Positions 1-12,885 are shown, counted from the first letter of the stretch. The stretch is 64,000 nt of DNA from Megascapheus bottae (GCA_024803745.1 JANJXV010000002.1:37779001-37843000), one strand, 5' to 3'. Notes: generated from the sequence alone by a model not told the origin. Numbers and translations are program-made.

Positions 1-554
1 TTTCAAGTCTTCATTCAAAATGTGGAAACTCAACAATGACATTACTCTTCACACAAATCAAATCCAAAATGACACATGTGAAAAATAATAGAGCTGACTT
101 TCAGCCATGATGGCTTTGGCACACCTCACATCCCTTTGTTCAACCTCCACCCCTCCATGGAGAGCTGCATTCCTGGGAATGTCTGTAGTGCACTTTTCCC
201 ACTTGCCCCGGTGTCATATAAAGAGGAACATTATAGTTTTGCTAAGAAAATGCTTTTCTTTATTTGCAGTGAACAGTGATTTCTATCACTTTGGACCTTA
301 AAATGAACTTGTTGCCTTTAAATCTTTTACTTAGTACCATTAGCAATGAATTTTCTCTTCAACTGAACCTCAGGTAACAGCTAACTGTCAATTCTGCCAT
401 AGTATGGCTTGGTGGGACCTTGATAGATTATCAGGGAACCCCCCCCCCAACAATTCACCTAGTCAGAGGTTTATAGACTGAACTGAGAAACATATTCTGC
501 TTTGAGAAGCCCTATCTAAAATATCTCACAAATTCTCCCATAAGAAACTGCCCA

Positions 555-696
555 TCAGGAAGTGCACTGCCTGGTGGCTCAAAGTGACAGAGCACTAGCC
601 TTGAACAAAAGAGCTCACGGGGAGTGCGCAGGCCTGGAGTTCAACCCAAACAGCCACAAAAAGAAAAAATTAAAAAAAAAGAAGAAGCTGCCGATC
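555..696 (+). mobile_element. Composite SINE, right part only
   Basis: Matches the ID-like right half (GGTGGCTCAAAGTGACAGAGCACTAGCCTTGA...) ending in an A-rich tail at 656-690. The B1-like left part is missing. Confidence 0.7.
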
Positions 697-905
697 AGCT
701 GGGCATTGATGGCACAAAACTAGAATGCTAATTACTCAAGAGGCTGAATCTGAAAGCCATGGTTCAAAACCAGCCAAGGCAAGGAAGTCCTTAAGACGCT
801 TAACTCCAATTAGCCACCCAAAAGCCAAAGGTGAAGCTATGATTGTAGAGGTACAGTGGGAGCCTTAAATAGAAAAGCTAAGGACATTGCCCAGGCTCTG
901 AGTTA
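697..905 (+). mobile_element. Composite B1/ID-like SINE
   Basis: Diverged copy: left part with ACTCAAGAGGCTGAATCTGAAAG and GGTTCAAAACCAGCC, right part with ATTGCCCAGGCTCTGAGTT. The tail runs straight into the GGAA repeat. Confidence 0.7.
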
Positions 906-1015
906 GGAAAGAAGGAAGGAAGGAATGAAGGAAGGAAGGAAGGAAGGGAGGGAGGGAGGGAGGGAGGGAGGGAGGGAGGGAGGGAGGGAGGGAGGCAGGC
1001 AGGCAGGCAGGCAGG
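906..1015. repeat. (GGAA)n-(GGGA)n-(GGCA)n microsatellite
   Basis: A continuous tetranucleotide tract that changes unit from GGAA through GGGA (about 946-993) to GGCA (about 994-1014), at the tail of the preceding SINE. Confidence 0.95.
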
Positions 1016-1054
1016 CCAATCAGAGCAGTGGTACACTGCTTACATGAATTAGCT

Positions 1055-1165
1055 TTGTTATGTTGGCAGTGGTGTTTGAAATCAGGACCTGGGCACTCTC
1101 CCTGAGGTCTTTTGCTTAAATCAAGCTCTCTACCACAGTGTCGCTTCCCTATATCAGTTTTATAA
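1055..1165 (-). mobile_element. SINE fragment, ID-like part
   Basis: Degraded reverse-orientation copy recognisable by AAATCAGGACCTGGGCACTCTC and AAGCTCTCTACCACAG. Confidence 0.5.
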
Positions 1166-2190
1166 ATAAAAATCAAATTCTTCAGGAACTCACAATATCA
1201 TTTCCTGAAATAATAATGTCTGAGCCCTTTCAATTACACTCCTTTATCTTAGGTAGAAAGTCATCCAAAGTGGGTGGTAGGTGAGGAGCCAGGTGATTCC
1301 ATAGCTAGAGTTCTGCACCTTCCTCCCAGAAGATAGCATCAAGAAATACACCTGCCTGTGTGGGTCTGGAAGCTTTAGCACACCATCCTTCAATAATATT
1401 TGCAATGCCACATCCTCTACATGCCATCACATGAAAGTGCTGACTACAAAGATTTAGCTCAGGACCTCTTCTGATTTTAGAAGAGCTGTGTAACATCCCT
1501 TCCTTGAGGTAAAATAGCAAGACATAATCTTTTAGAGGAGTATCACAATTCTATTGTTTCTGAGTAAGGCCTGGGTACTCACCACCACAGTGAAATCATG
1601 GTTTCATTCCCAAAATGAAAGTTTGTTTCCTCAGATTTGTAGTATCTGCTCACTCTGACAGTAAGCCCAACTATTTGACTTTACTTATAAGGCAAAGGTA
1701 ATTGTGTACAATTCTAAACCTCGATTTCATGATCTCTGTGCTGTTGATCTCTATGCATTGCCATCTCATGAGAACATTATCTTGTTGGCTTGTTAGAGGA
1801 TAATAGATATATGGAATTGGGTAAAGTGGTCCCAGCCCAGTCCTGCCTGGTAAATCTATAGCTAGCCAATACCACACATGTAAGAACATCCAGCAAGACT
1901 AGCCGAGGCATCTAATTGGGTCAGATGATAGACTTTCAAACCATAAATTCTTATATTCTCAAACCATATATCCCTGTGATTGGTGGTTATGTTACAAAAA
2001 ACTATCATGTAACATATTAGCTATTAATTAAAGCAGACGGTGTTGCACTGTCATAGTAAAGATATAATAATAATAGATAAAAGATATAATATGAGATAAC
2101 TGATATAATTCAATATTTAAATTGGGTTACTAATAGTTGTTACACTTTCGAATTATTTAAATATAACTTTATTGCTATTTTATTACTTTT

Positions 2191-2411
2191 TTGGCTGGTC
2201 ATGGGGCTTGAACTCAGGGCCTGAGCACTGTCGCTGAGCTTTTTTGCTCAAGGTTAGCACTTTATCACTTTAATCTACTCCACTTCCAGTTTTCTGGTGG
2301 ATAATTCAAGATAAGAGTCTTACAGACTCCAGGATAGCTTTGAATCATGAGTTTTCAGATCTCAGCCTCATAAATAGAGAGGATTGCAGGCACGAGCCAC
2401 CTGCACCTGGC
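2191..2411 (-). mobile_element. Composite B1/ID-like SINE
   Basis: Full-length reverse copy: GGGGCTTGAACTCAGGGCCTG at the tail side, GATCTCAGCCTC and GCAGGCACGAGCCACC at the B1 side. Confidence 0.85.
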
Positions 2412-2791
2412 TTGTTGTTATTAAGATTTTGCTCATTTTTGAAATTTTTATTTCTCTAGTAATTTTCTCTTGAGCATGTTACCTTCTGTCAGTATATTTA
2501 AGGTCAAATCAAACACAGTATCAAATAGAAAATCAGGGAAAATGTCAAAATATCTAATTTTTGGACAATAGTTTCCTCCATTGGTGCATTTTTCATATTA
2601 TATGCATGCAAACGCCATATTTTCGTGTCATGAAGTAGAACATATGATGTATTGAATTTCCTGGTTTGAACTAGACACAATGCCTATTGAATTGGACTGT
2701 GTGGCCTGCATGGTCAGGGTCTATTGAGGGAGCTAGACTAGATGGCCTCTTTGATCTCGAATGCCCAAGGTTGAAAGGATACCAACACTTA

Positions 2792-3792
<1,001 letters not shown>

Positions 3793-3803
3793 AAAAAGTG
3801 GTG

Positions 3804-4435
3804 TGACAACAATATCCATTGCAGCACTACCATAGTTAAGATATGGAACCAACCCAGATATCCCTCAGTAGATGATTGGATCAAGAAGATGTGGTACTTA
3901 TACACAATGGAATTCTATGCTGCCATCAGAAAGAATGACATTGCCCCATTCATAAGGAAATGGAAAGATTTAGAAGTAAGCCAGACCAAAAGGAACACAG
4001 GCTCAATGGTTTCCCTCATTTGTAATAATTAGTACACATCTAGGACTCTCTTAGCAAAGGATCACAGTAGCACAAAAGCTATATACATATGGTCATACAG
4101 GATGAGACAAAACCAAGTGAACTCTAGGATATGAAAGATATGAAGATAAACCTCTTTGTGATTATCTTTGTGATTATTGTTCTTAATGTACTATGTGAAG
4201 TTATTTCTTTTCTCTTTTTCCCCCTTATGGTTAATCTCATATGGTTACTGTATCTGACTTTGGTATCTGATATGTTATATATATGTTTATTTGAAATAGG
4301 AAGGGAAGAGGAAAAACAAGATGATTGGGAGGGTGACAAAAACATGAGAAGAAGTATCAATGTTCAAGAGTTAATGTATCCACTCCCTAATGAATGTAAC
4401 TGTAACTGTAACATTATCCCCAAATAAAATACAAT
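3804..4435 (+). mobile_element. L1 3' end (ORF2 C-terminus plus 3' UTR)
   Basis: 5'-truncated L1. 3804-4031 encodes the end of ORF2 (WNQPRYPSVDDWIKKMWYLY, FYAAIRKNDIAPF), followed by a 3' UTR with a purine-rich block and an A-rich tail. AAAAAGTGGTG flanks it at 3793-3803 and 4436-4446, a target-site duplication. Confidence 0.9.
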
Positions 4436-4446
4436 AAAAAGTGGTG

Positions 4447-4526
4447 CTACCTTCTATCTGGCAAATATCATGTAACCCTTTTACTAATTACAATAAAAAA
4501 TATATAAAAAAATAATAAAAAAATAA
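4447..4526 (+). mobile_element. Second, very short L1 3' end at the same target
   Basis: About 80 bases matching only the last part of the same L1 family (CCTTCTATCTGGCAAATATC, ATGTAACCC, ATTACAATAAAAA). It is followed by another copy of AAAAAGTGGTGCTA at 4527-4540. Confidence 0.8.
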
Positions 4527-4540
4527 AAAAAGTGGTGCTA

Positions 4541-5040
4541 ATAGTAAGACCTAACTTTCATAAAATAACAATATATTTAGTATATAGTAAATAATAAAAA
4601 TATTGCATCATTGCTTAAGTAACAATATGCTAAATATCACATTATTATTTAGTAATGATATTTCATAAGACCTGTCTTTCAGTAAAATTAAGTAAGCTGA
4701 AATACATAACTTGCCATCAACTGTGTTATATAAATAACCAATGACCATATTTAATTTCTCTTTATTCTGTTTTCTGAGCCCTGAGCTCCAAACCTTACCC
4801 CCTCTCTAAAAATCCTTTCTGATGCCTAGCATTTATTCCATAAATGAACAAGCACACTGTAATGAAGGAAAATCCAGACTTTTTTGCAGCTTTGAGGATA
4901 GAACAAGGAAACTTGTTAAATTTTGGAAAGGGGGAAACTAAGAGAATGATCAAGGGTGAGATTGACAGGCCTCTATTGTAAATTAGTGCAGAAATGGAAC
5001 ACTGAAATTCTCCTCTGTCTAACTTACATAAGTTAATGTT
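4541..5040. other. Unique AT-rich intron
   Basis: No repeat or gene recognised. A GA-rich low-complexity block follows at 5065-5165. Confidence 0.5.
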
Positions 5041-5165
5041 AAGTGCTACAGAAGAAAAAGAGAAGATATAAGGAAGGAGGGAAGAGAGAGAGAAGGAAGG
5101 AAAGAAGGAAGGAAGGAAGGAAAAAGAGAAAGACAGGAAAGAAAGGAAAGAGGGAAAAAAAGGAA

Positions 5166-5367
5166 GGGGCCAGGAGTTTGGCCTAGTAGTAGAGTGCTTG
5201 CCTAGCATGCATCAAGACCCCGGTTCAATTCCTTGGTACCACATACATAGAAAAAAGAAAAAGCTGGAAATGGTGCTGAGGCTCAAGTGGTAGAGCTCAA
5301 GCCTTGAGAAAGTCCAAGGAACAATGCTCAGGCCCTGAGATTAAGCCCAGGACTGGAAAAAAAAGAA
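5166..5367 (+). mobile_element. IDL-type SINE (tRNA-Ala-like head)
   Basis: Head GGGGCCAGGAGTTTGGCCTA, box B-like GGTTCAATTCC, body AGGCTCAAGTGGTAGAGCTC, A tail at 5357-5367 leading into the GAAA repeat. Confidence 0.9.
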
Positions 5368-5380
5368 AAAAATGAAGAAA

Positions 5381-5462
<82 letters not shown>

Positions 5463-5471
5463 GAGAAAGAA

Positions 5472-5538
<67 letters not shown>

Positions 5539-5635
5539 AAGAGAGAAAGAAAGAAAGAAGAAAAAGACGAGGGAAAACAGAAGAAAAACAGAAAGAGGAA
5601 AAAAGAAGAAAAGAAGGAAGGAATGAAGTAGGAAA
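5368..5635. repeat. (GAAA)n / (GAGA)n polypurine tract
   Basis: About 270 bases almost entirely purine on the plus strand: pure GAAA units to about 5460, then mixed GAGAAA and GAGAGA, then AAGAAG. Long open frames in it are artefacts of composition. Confidence 0.97.
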
Positions 5636-5649
5636 GAAAAAAGTAGGAG

Positions 5650-5825
5650 GGCCAGGAGTTTCACCTAGTGGTAGACCAGGATTAGATTTCTCAGTACCAC
5701 ATACATAGAAAAAAAGCCAGAAGTAGTGCTGTAGCTCAAGTGATAGAGGGCTAGCCTTGAGAAAGCCCAAGGACAATGCTCAGGCCCTGAGTGCAAGCCC
5801 CAGGAGTGGCACCAAAAAAAAAAAA
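5650..5825 (+). mobile_element. IDL-type SINE with head deletion
   Basis: GGGCCAGGAGTTTCACCTAG head, missing the GCTTGCCTAGCATGCATGAAG segment; body CTCAAGTGATAGAGGGCTAG; A tail at 5813-5824. Confidence 0.85.
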
Positions 5826-5858
5826 TTGGAAAGAAAGAAAAGAGTGAAAGAAAATGAT

Positions 5859-5960
5859 CCAGGCTGGGGTTATAGCTCAGTAATAAAGTACTGGCTTAGA
5901 ATAGGTGAGGCCCTTGGTTCAGTCTCTAATATCACAGAAGAAAAATAAAAGAAGAAGAAA
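5859..5960 (+). mobile_element. ID-type SINE
   Basis: Monomer resembling tRNA-Ala: GGCTGGGGTTATAGCTCAGTAA, GGTTCAGTCTC, then an A/G-rich tail. Confidence 0.7.
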
Positions 5961-7190
5961 ATTCTATTATTTTATCTTCTCAGTATTTCTTGTCCCCTTC
6001 CCCCTATGCTGCATTTATCTCTTCTGTATATTTTCCCTTCTCTGTCGCCCTATCTCTCTCTTCTGATTTCCTAAATGTTTAACATAAGCAAATGGGACCT
6101 ACCTATTCTCTCCTCTCTAAATATGGAAGTGTCAAGGATGGAAAATGTTTTCTAGCTATGGTGATGTTTGACTTTCTAGTCTATATAAAATGATTAACGA
6201 CTAGGCCTTTCAAATATATTAGGTGATGGAGGGCCCAACCAAGAGTCTCAAAGACCTTTATAAAATGATATAAGTAAGCTAATGCCATCTCACTTGATGC
6301 CCTCTAAATTCTTTGTATATGCACTATTATCTCAGTTTTATATATGGAGAAAGAAAGACTTGAAAGATTTGGTAGTTAGTTTGATTTATCTTGTTTGATC
6401 TACTATAAAAGGCCCAGGTAGGATTCAAATGTTCACTGGTCTTTCAGTCTTTAAATACTCTATACCCTTTCCTGCCTCAAACTCTATTGGAATGTTTTCT
6501 TTCATTCTTGGTACCACTGACTCCTGCTCAATGAATCTCATTTTCCTGAGAATGATGGTCAAATCATGTCCCATAGAGACTCATGCCATGATCCGTTCCT
6601 GTACCTAACACCGTGTCTTACATACATCAAGTCTTTCTTGGGACTGTTACTGACTTCCCCCTTCTGAATAATACAATACTGACTTCTGAATAATACAATA
6701 ATTAGCCTCATTTGTATCTCTTATCATTCTAGGGCAAAAAATGTTCCAAATGCATCCTATATATTTGGGGCTTAATAAACTACTATTCTGTAATAAAGAT
6801 CGCTTAAGTATTTCACCGTATCTGTAGGGAGGCTAATTCCTTTTTTATATGTACATATGGCGCAGCCTCTGCCAGGCAACAGATACTTTACCATCACAAG
6901 TGTTGATTAACAATGTCTCAGAGGCCCCTCTCACTCAGTGTTCTGTGTGCTGAACTCTACATAGAACTCTTCACAGTAATGTTTCTTACCAAATCTTTGT
7001 GGTGAACTCAAAATCATGTAACTCTTGGTTTTGCACTTTGTATTTAATATTGCTTTTAAAAATGATGATGAACGAAGACATGAAAATATGTTTAAAAGAC
7101 TGGAAGATGGAAATTATTTGAGACCTGAATTACCACCCGGGAGAAGTAGAATTTAAACACAGAGCCCTGTTTTCTTGAACTGCATTTCAA
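5961..7190. other. Unique intron
   Basis: Over 1.2 kb without recognised repeat or exon. It shows a small local duplication of CTGACTTCTGAATAATACAATA around 6660-6700. Confidence 0.5.
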
Positions 7191-7199
7191 GAAACCATT

Positions 7200-7515
7200 A
7201 TTTAATTTCTGAAATGGTATTTGTGTTTGCTGTAATTTGTGATCAAATACCCCACAGAAACACAATTTCAGAGGGTTCAGTCCACAATTGCTTGGCCCAC
7301 TGTCCTGGGCAAGAACACTGTAGCAGTGCGATGTGTGACTGAAGAGAGGCTTCACCTCAGGCAGGCAGGCAGGAAGCACACAGAGGAGCAGAAAGAGGGC
7401 AGGGACAATATTTCCCCAAGAACCATGTAGGGAGGTTTCTAGGACCTCCCAAAATGGCTCCACCAGCTGGAGACCAAGCTCTCACATAAGTCTGTGGGAA
7501 ACATTTAAACCACAG
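7200..7515 (-). mobile_element. Possible MaLR-type LTR relic
   Basis: The reverse complement starts GGTTTAAATGTTTCCCACAG, then TTATGTGAGAGCTTGGTCTCC and GCCATTTTGGGAGG, like the opening of MaLR LTRs (GGTTTGGATGTGAAATG... CATGTGTT...). A relative lies at 10090-10450. Family assignment is from memory and tentative. Confidence 0.45.
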
Positions 7516-7609
7516 CAGTATTCCAGAAGCTTCGGAGAGTAACACAGGTGAAATTAACAAAATGAATTCGAGAGAGACTCACGTACATGTTCATGAGCCA
7601 CTTTTCATT

Positions 7610-7645
<36 letters not shown>

Positions 7646-7646
7646 G
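7610..7646. repeat. (CT)n microsatellite
   Basis: Run of CT dinucleotides with one TTT interruption. Confidence 0.95.
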
Positions 7647-8380
7647 TTCATTATATATTCAGGTTCCACATTAGATTCATTTAGAAAGAAAAAATGGGCT
7701 TAATTGAAAACTTATAAAACCTCAAAGGTCTTTTATTTTAGCTCCTTTTTTAACAGATGAAAAAACAAAAGTTTAAACATGCATATCAATTAAAATACAT
7801 TCCATTGACTCACAATACCCTTGTTCCAATTAATCTGCTTTTTTCCATATCCAAGTTCAGCACAGCTGCAGATAGTCAAGTTCTAATTAACCTAGCTCCC
7901 TGATCTTGAAGCGTTGGCAAGCTAAGAAGAAAAATCAGGTTAAATTATTACACTGTGAGTCTATTCCCATGTGCCTTTTGTTACCTCCTAATTGTACTGG
8001 GTAGAGTTTTACTATTCTATGTTCGCAAAAACACTTCATATCTTTTAAATAACTATGTCCATGATTTTGGGGAAATCATTTACATTTTTGAAGGTGTTCA
8101 TGGTCATTTTGATGACAAAGGAGATATCTTTAAGTTCTCCATATTTGAAATGACAATTTGCTTTTTCTAGACAAAAAGCACTTAAGAAATCAGGGTAGTG
8201 ACAATGAATTGAACGGACACTAGGCAAAAGCATTTGTGAAATTGAGGCTTTGGCAATGAGCCATAAAAACATAGGCAATCCAAAAGCTATCCAGGATAGT
8301 TTGTGGGTTTGACCTTTAGGTTTAGTTATTTTAAACAGCTGCCTGTTTAAATTTCTCTGAAGAACACGGTGCCATTTTTA
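7647..8380. other. Unique intron
   Basis: AT-rich, nothing recognised. Short open frames here have no familiar protein character. Confidence 0.5.
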
Positions 8381-8382
8381 TA

Positions 8383-8510
8383 TCCATTCATCCATTTACT
8401 AAACACATTTACAGAATACTTTCCATGTGATAGAGGTAGTAGAGGGCCCCAGAGACACAGAAATGAATGAAACAGATGGGATCTCGACCTTCCCATAGCT
8501 TATAAGCAAA
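8383..8510 (+). mobile_element. L2 LINE relic
   Basis: TCCATTCATCCATTTACTAAACACATTTACAGAATAC-type sequence (8385 on) with AGAGACACAGAAATGAATGAAA and CTTCCCATAGCTTATAAGC follows the L2 3' consensus of increasing-age, storage and accumulation words (attcattcaacaaatattt... agacaaagtccctgccctcatggagcttac). Confidence 0.6.
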
Positions 8511-9346
8511 TATGAATGACAGGAGTGGGAAATTAGTCACACTGATACATACAGCTTTGGTACTATGAGAGAAAACTACAAAACACTATGGAACAATGAA
8601 TGTAAATGTATTAGATTTACTGATGTCGTGAGGGGAAGGCCTATAGATACTTAATCCAAAATGAGTATTACAGTTACTGACTGAGGCAAAGCAAGAGAGC
8701 TACAATAGAACCTTCCCTGAAAGGGTAGGTTTTTCTAAAATATGAATACATACTTAACAGGCATCATTTCTAGAGTTTTTCTTCTTAAATCCATCTTAAA
8801 CTTGACATTACTTTCTATTTTGGAGTCTTAAGACCTCTTGGCACTATTTCTCTGTGCCAATCCTCTGGTAAAGTATTTTTTGGTCTCTTTTCTGCCTTCT
8901 TGTCTCCCTTGAAGAAATCCAGTTCCCAGTTTTGTTTCCAACATTTTGCTCTTTTATTATTATCGTTATTCTCTGTGATCCCTTTAGGTATATAGGTAAG
9001 TCTCTGAACAATAGTTTCATCCTGCATGTTCATTCTAAGAAAATATTGGCCAATTAACAAGAGGATAACAAAGTCCACAAGACTAGGAAGAACAGAGGAA
9101 TTTATTAACTTCTGTGATGTATGGCAGGGAGTTAAGAGCTAGGAATGGGCATTCTGAATGTGACTGAGTTGCTATCTCCAACACCTAGGAGTTGAGTCAA
9201 TCCAGTTACCCCAAGGTCATGCTCACTTCTTTACCCTTACTTCCCAGACAGGTTGGGCTCTGTTCTGTCTACTAGAGAGAAGAGCATCTACTTCCTGTCT
9301 TCAAATGCCAGAAATTTTCCATTCAGATTAAATAACAGTTCTACTT
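8511..9346. other. Unique intron
   Basis: No repeat or exon recognised. Confidence 0.5.
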
Positions 9347-9364
9347 AGAATTAGGCTTAGCCAA

Positions 9365-9532
9365 TTGGATAGGGAAGGGGGGAAAACAAGATGAGGGGTG
9401 GGGGTGGGGAGGAGGGAAATGGGGACCAAGACATGAGAAAGGGTATCAATGTATGTGAAGTAATGCACCTTCTATCTGGCAAATATAATGTAACCCTTCT
9501 ATTAATAACAATAAAAATATATGGGGAAAAAA
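9365..9532 (+). mobile_element. Truncated L1 3' end with perfect target duplication
   Basis: 168 bases of the L1 3' UTR, including a G-rich purine block (9370-9420) and the TGTAACCCTTCTATTAATAAC end with A-rich tail. AGAATTAGGCTTAGCCAA flanks it at 9347-9364 and 9533-9550, identical over 18 bases. Confidence 0.95.
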
Positions 9533-9550
9533 AGAATTAGGCTTAGCCAA

Positions 9551-10085
9551 CTGGTGGAAATTTTTTTTGTTTCCTAGAAATAGACAGCACAACCACGCAG
9601 TGAAAGTATATTGAACATTTGGCTCATGCATGTACATCCAACTCCCATTCTGGGAGGTGCTGAGGTTAGAGAAGGTAGAGTACCATCCAGTTAAGGACTG
9701 TCTAGGCTGAAAGGGACTTCAGAGCTTTTCTGGTATGAGTGTCACTTTATAAAGAGATTGGTCAGAAGTCATACAAAGCTCAGTGGTAAAGCCAATACAT
9801 GAGATCTGATCTCCCACTAGGGCCCTTTCTGTCCATCTAGAGAGATGTTCTGTAAATGACCACTATGTATCATGAAATAATTCAGAATATTTAGCTTTAT
9901 CTGTGAGGTAGCACTTAGAAAATCCTGGATCCTTGAAGAAACTAGGATAAGGGAAGTAATACATTGAGGAGAGCTGTCCGAAAATTGGCAAGGATACAAG
10001 AATAGAATTATTCAGACATGAGTTCTGCCCACTTCATAGCCCTAAACCTGAGGTTAATCAACTCTCCCAGGTACTTTCTCCCGAG
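9551..10085. other. Unique intron
   Basis: Nothing recognised. Confidence 0.5.
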
Positions 10086-10089
10086 AGAA

Positions 10090-10452
10090 GGCATGCTGGT
10101 TTGGATGTGAAATGGGCCCTCAGGCCCATGTGTTACGTGCTCGTAACTCAGCTGGAACAAGAAGTGGGCCACTCTAAGAAGTGGGCCAATGCTGGACTAG
10201 GCCACAGGGAGGAGAAGGGGCGCTTTTGAAGGTTATAACGATTCTAGGTCCTTTCCATTCTCTGTGTATCCTGTTCCTCAGGGAGTGAGTGCCCTCTGCC
10301 AGATGTTCCTGATGCTGTGGTATTCTGCCTCACCACAGACCCAGAATCAACAGAGTCTGGGATTAGAAATTTAAAAAAAAAACCTGAAGCCATGGGCCAA
10401 AATACACCCTTTACCCTGGTGTTTTCTCAGCAATGATAAAACTAACACAGAA
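10090..10452 (+). mobile_element. Possible MaLR-type LTR relic
   Basis: Begins GCTGGTTTGGATGTGAAATG, then GGCCCATGTGTTACG, and ends with CCATGGGCCAAAATACACCC, TGTTTTCTCAGCAATGATAA and AACTAACACAGAAGG, the order expected of rodent MaLR-like elements. Opposite in orientation to 7200-7515. Confidence 0.45.
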
Positions 10453-10889
10453 GGATATTCTCTAATTGAGCCATGTTTATCCAACACCAGTCTAGTGTGA
10501 GAGTGTTCTGTCTTTGGCCTCAAGCCACCTTTCCATTCCAAGCTCTTCTCCTGACTCAGTCACCCACCAAATCACTCTTCATCCAATGCCACCCCAGTAG
10601 AGGTATACCCACATTCACCAAGACAACACTGAAAAGTACTCCAGCTCCTCACCACCCTGTTCTTCATGTCTCAATAGAGAAGGCAATTTGATTGACTTGC
10701 TTTCACAAAAAAGGAAATAACTAAGAATCAGTTAAAAGTGACAAATTATTGAGAACTATCAGAACTGAACATACAATGAAAGCAGCTCAGGACTGAAGTA
10801 TTTGCTAAAATGAGATAGACAAAAGAACTCTAACCTTCCTGGCAGGTATACAATTATATATAAGGAGAATGCTGACATTATTTATTATG

Positions 10890-11100
10890 ATATTAGTTAA
10901 TGCTGTCTTACGTACCTTACAAACATTGTTCATTTGAATTCCCACAGTATTGAAGGAATACAATTATATTCTACTTTCTAGGTTAAAACAAATTACAAAC
11001 CATTAGAAATACTGAAACTGTTCAGAAGCATACTCAAGGTCTCACACAGTAAAAAGATGAAATCTGAACTGATGTCTAGTTGATATTCAGTTCTATTTAT
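10890..11100 (-). mobile_element. MIR relic
   Basis: TACCTTACAAACATTGTTCA..., then CTCAAGGTCTCACACAGTAAAA and GAAATCTGAACTGATGTCT, matching the reverse MIR order (lowest-threshold tail, core AGGTCACACAGCTAG). Confidence 0.55.
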
Positions 11101-12034
11101 GAAAATTATGCCCCATTCTAAACACCGAAAGAGAACTCTGTTTTGCTCATCTCTCAACAATTAGCATAATACTTAGTACATGGTAGCTTTGTGTCACCCT
11201 GATGCAATAACAAAAAGTTGAACATGAGTAAGACTGTCCTTTCATACAATAGCTCATTCAATAGACAGTACGTCCTAGGCTCTGCAGTGCATTCTGTGAG
11301 TGAAAATAAGAATTAAACATGATCAGGCTTCTTTATAGTCTGCTCATTCAAAAGCATATATATACTCAAGGCCCCAAAGGAACATGCTGGTATATTTGAC
11401 TCCAGAAAATACCCAAAACTTCTTTATAGCGTTAGAGTATTACATAAGTGAAGCTAAGTCATCAAATGGAAAAATACTTCATACCTAAAGCTTAGATTGA
11501 ATATGTGTCATATAGGAAGAAAATCTATAAATCACTAAGACAATGGTAATCTACAGAGGAGAAAAAAGTAGCAAATCACAGTAGGCTGGAAAAAAAGTGG
11601 CCAAAATATTTTACATTTCTATGCATGGAAATTTAGTGTCTATTTCTCTAACCCTAGATTCAAGGCTTGTTCGAGGGACTTGATCCGTGAAGCATTAGGG
11701 AACGTGACTGAACCTAAGGTTTGTAGGGTGTTGGCTCACTTTCTCCTGTTGCTCTGTGGAAGCCTCAGATCATCCTAAGGAGAAGCTCGTACTAACTCAC
11801 TGGAGAGACCACATGAAGAAGACATGAGTCATTCCACCTGGATCCGAAAGACTTCACAGCAGGCATGTGAGTAAGCCTGCACAGATGTACACTTCCAACC
11901 ACGTCATCACCTGCTCACAGAAATTAGCATTTGAAAGCAATTCATCTCGAATCCAGGTGCCTGTTTTGTGACTAGCACAAGCAAATTACTCCCAGGACTA
12001 TGAAGTAGTTATTTAGAGCATTGGTATTGAAATT
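11101..12034. other. Unique intron
   Basis: Possibly a faint L2 trace at 11240-11330; otherwise nothing recognised. Confidence 0.4.
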
Positions 12035-12085
12035 CTGCCTCATTTTCTTCATCTGTAAAAAATGAGAGAATAGCTTCTAAATTGT
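12035..12085 (+). mobile_element. MIR core fragment
   Basis: TGCCTCATTTTCTTCATCTG followed by TAAAAAATGAGAGAATAG, the MIR motif cctcagtttcctcatctgtaaaatgggg. Confidence 0.55.
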
Positions 12086-12423
12086 TTTTTTTTTTAAATA
12101 AGGGGCCATGTTTATTTTTATGGCACAAAGCCAGTTTGACCAAGTAAATCTGCATGACATCTGAGGCTGTATTAGCCCCATGAGAAGGCCTTGTTGTTGC
12201 TGGAAGTTCAAAGGTAAAACTCTCTTAGGAAGAAGATAATAATAGCTTTGTGTCCTCTGTGAGCCTACCCTTCCCTTCCCCTCCCTAACCCTTCCTCACA
12301 CTTTCTGAAAATAAGGAAGATTAGTTTCTATGTTTCCTTCAAAGCCTTTGGCTCTTGTCCCCTGCTTGTGACTCTGCTTGCAGGGTTAACCTTAACGGAG
12401 GCCAGTCATTTTAAGTGATTCTT

Positions 12424-12556
12424 TTTTTTTTTAATTTAATTTATTTTTTTAATTTATTTTTTTTCTTGTAATTAGTAAAAGGGTTACATGATATTTGCCA
12501 GATAGAAGGTGCATTAATTCACATACATTGATACCCTTTCACATGTCTTGGTACCC
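12424..12556 (-). mobile_element. Truncated L1 3' end
   Basis: T-rich tail then TTGTAATTAGTAAAAGGGTT and GCCAGATAGAAGGTGCATTA. TTAAGTGATTCTT flanks it at 12411-12423 and 12557-12569, a 13-base target duplication. Confidence 0.92.
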
Positions 12557-12754
12557 TTAAGTGATTCTTGAAAAGCACTCTAGTACCACATACAGCTTGG
12601 TGGTGAGGTTGCTACCTTGGAGAGACAAGGAAAGAAGGCTACCAGCAATGAACCTGGGCTCTCCCTTGGACTGAACCTCATAGAGCCCATCCAACTGACC
12701 CAACTCAAAGGTATATGTATCTGAGCCTTACATATTCTTCTTTGTGCTGTTTTT

Positions 12755-12885
12755 CTTTTTTCTTTTTTTTTTTTTAACACTCTCACTATGTGACTTAGTC
12801 AAGGCTGGCTCTGGATTCATGATCCTCTTGGCCTCAGACTCACAATTTCTGGGATAACAGGCATATCTCCATCCCCAGCTTTCTT
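12755..12885 (-). mobile_element. B1 monomer
   Basis: T tail, CTCACTATGTGACTTAGTCA, AGGCTGGCTCTGGATTCATG, GGGATAACAGGCATATCTCC: reverse B1 order. Confidence 0.75.

Noticed and set aside
4795..5208. 137-codon minus-strand frame
   Set aside because: Its N-terminal half is the translated GA-rich tract and a SINE head; the remainder has no familiar features.
5297..5776. Long low-complexity open frames on both strands
   Set aside because: Produced by the GAAA/GAGA repeat, which has no stop codons in several frames.
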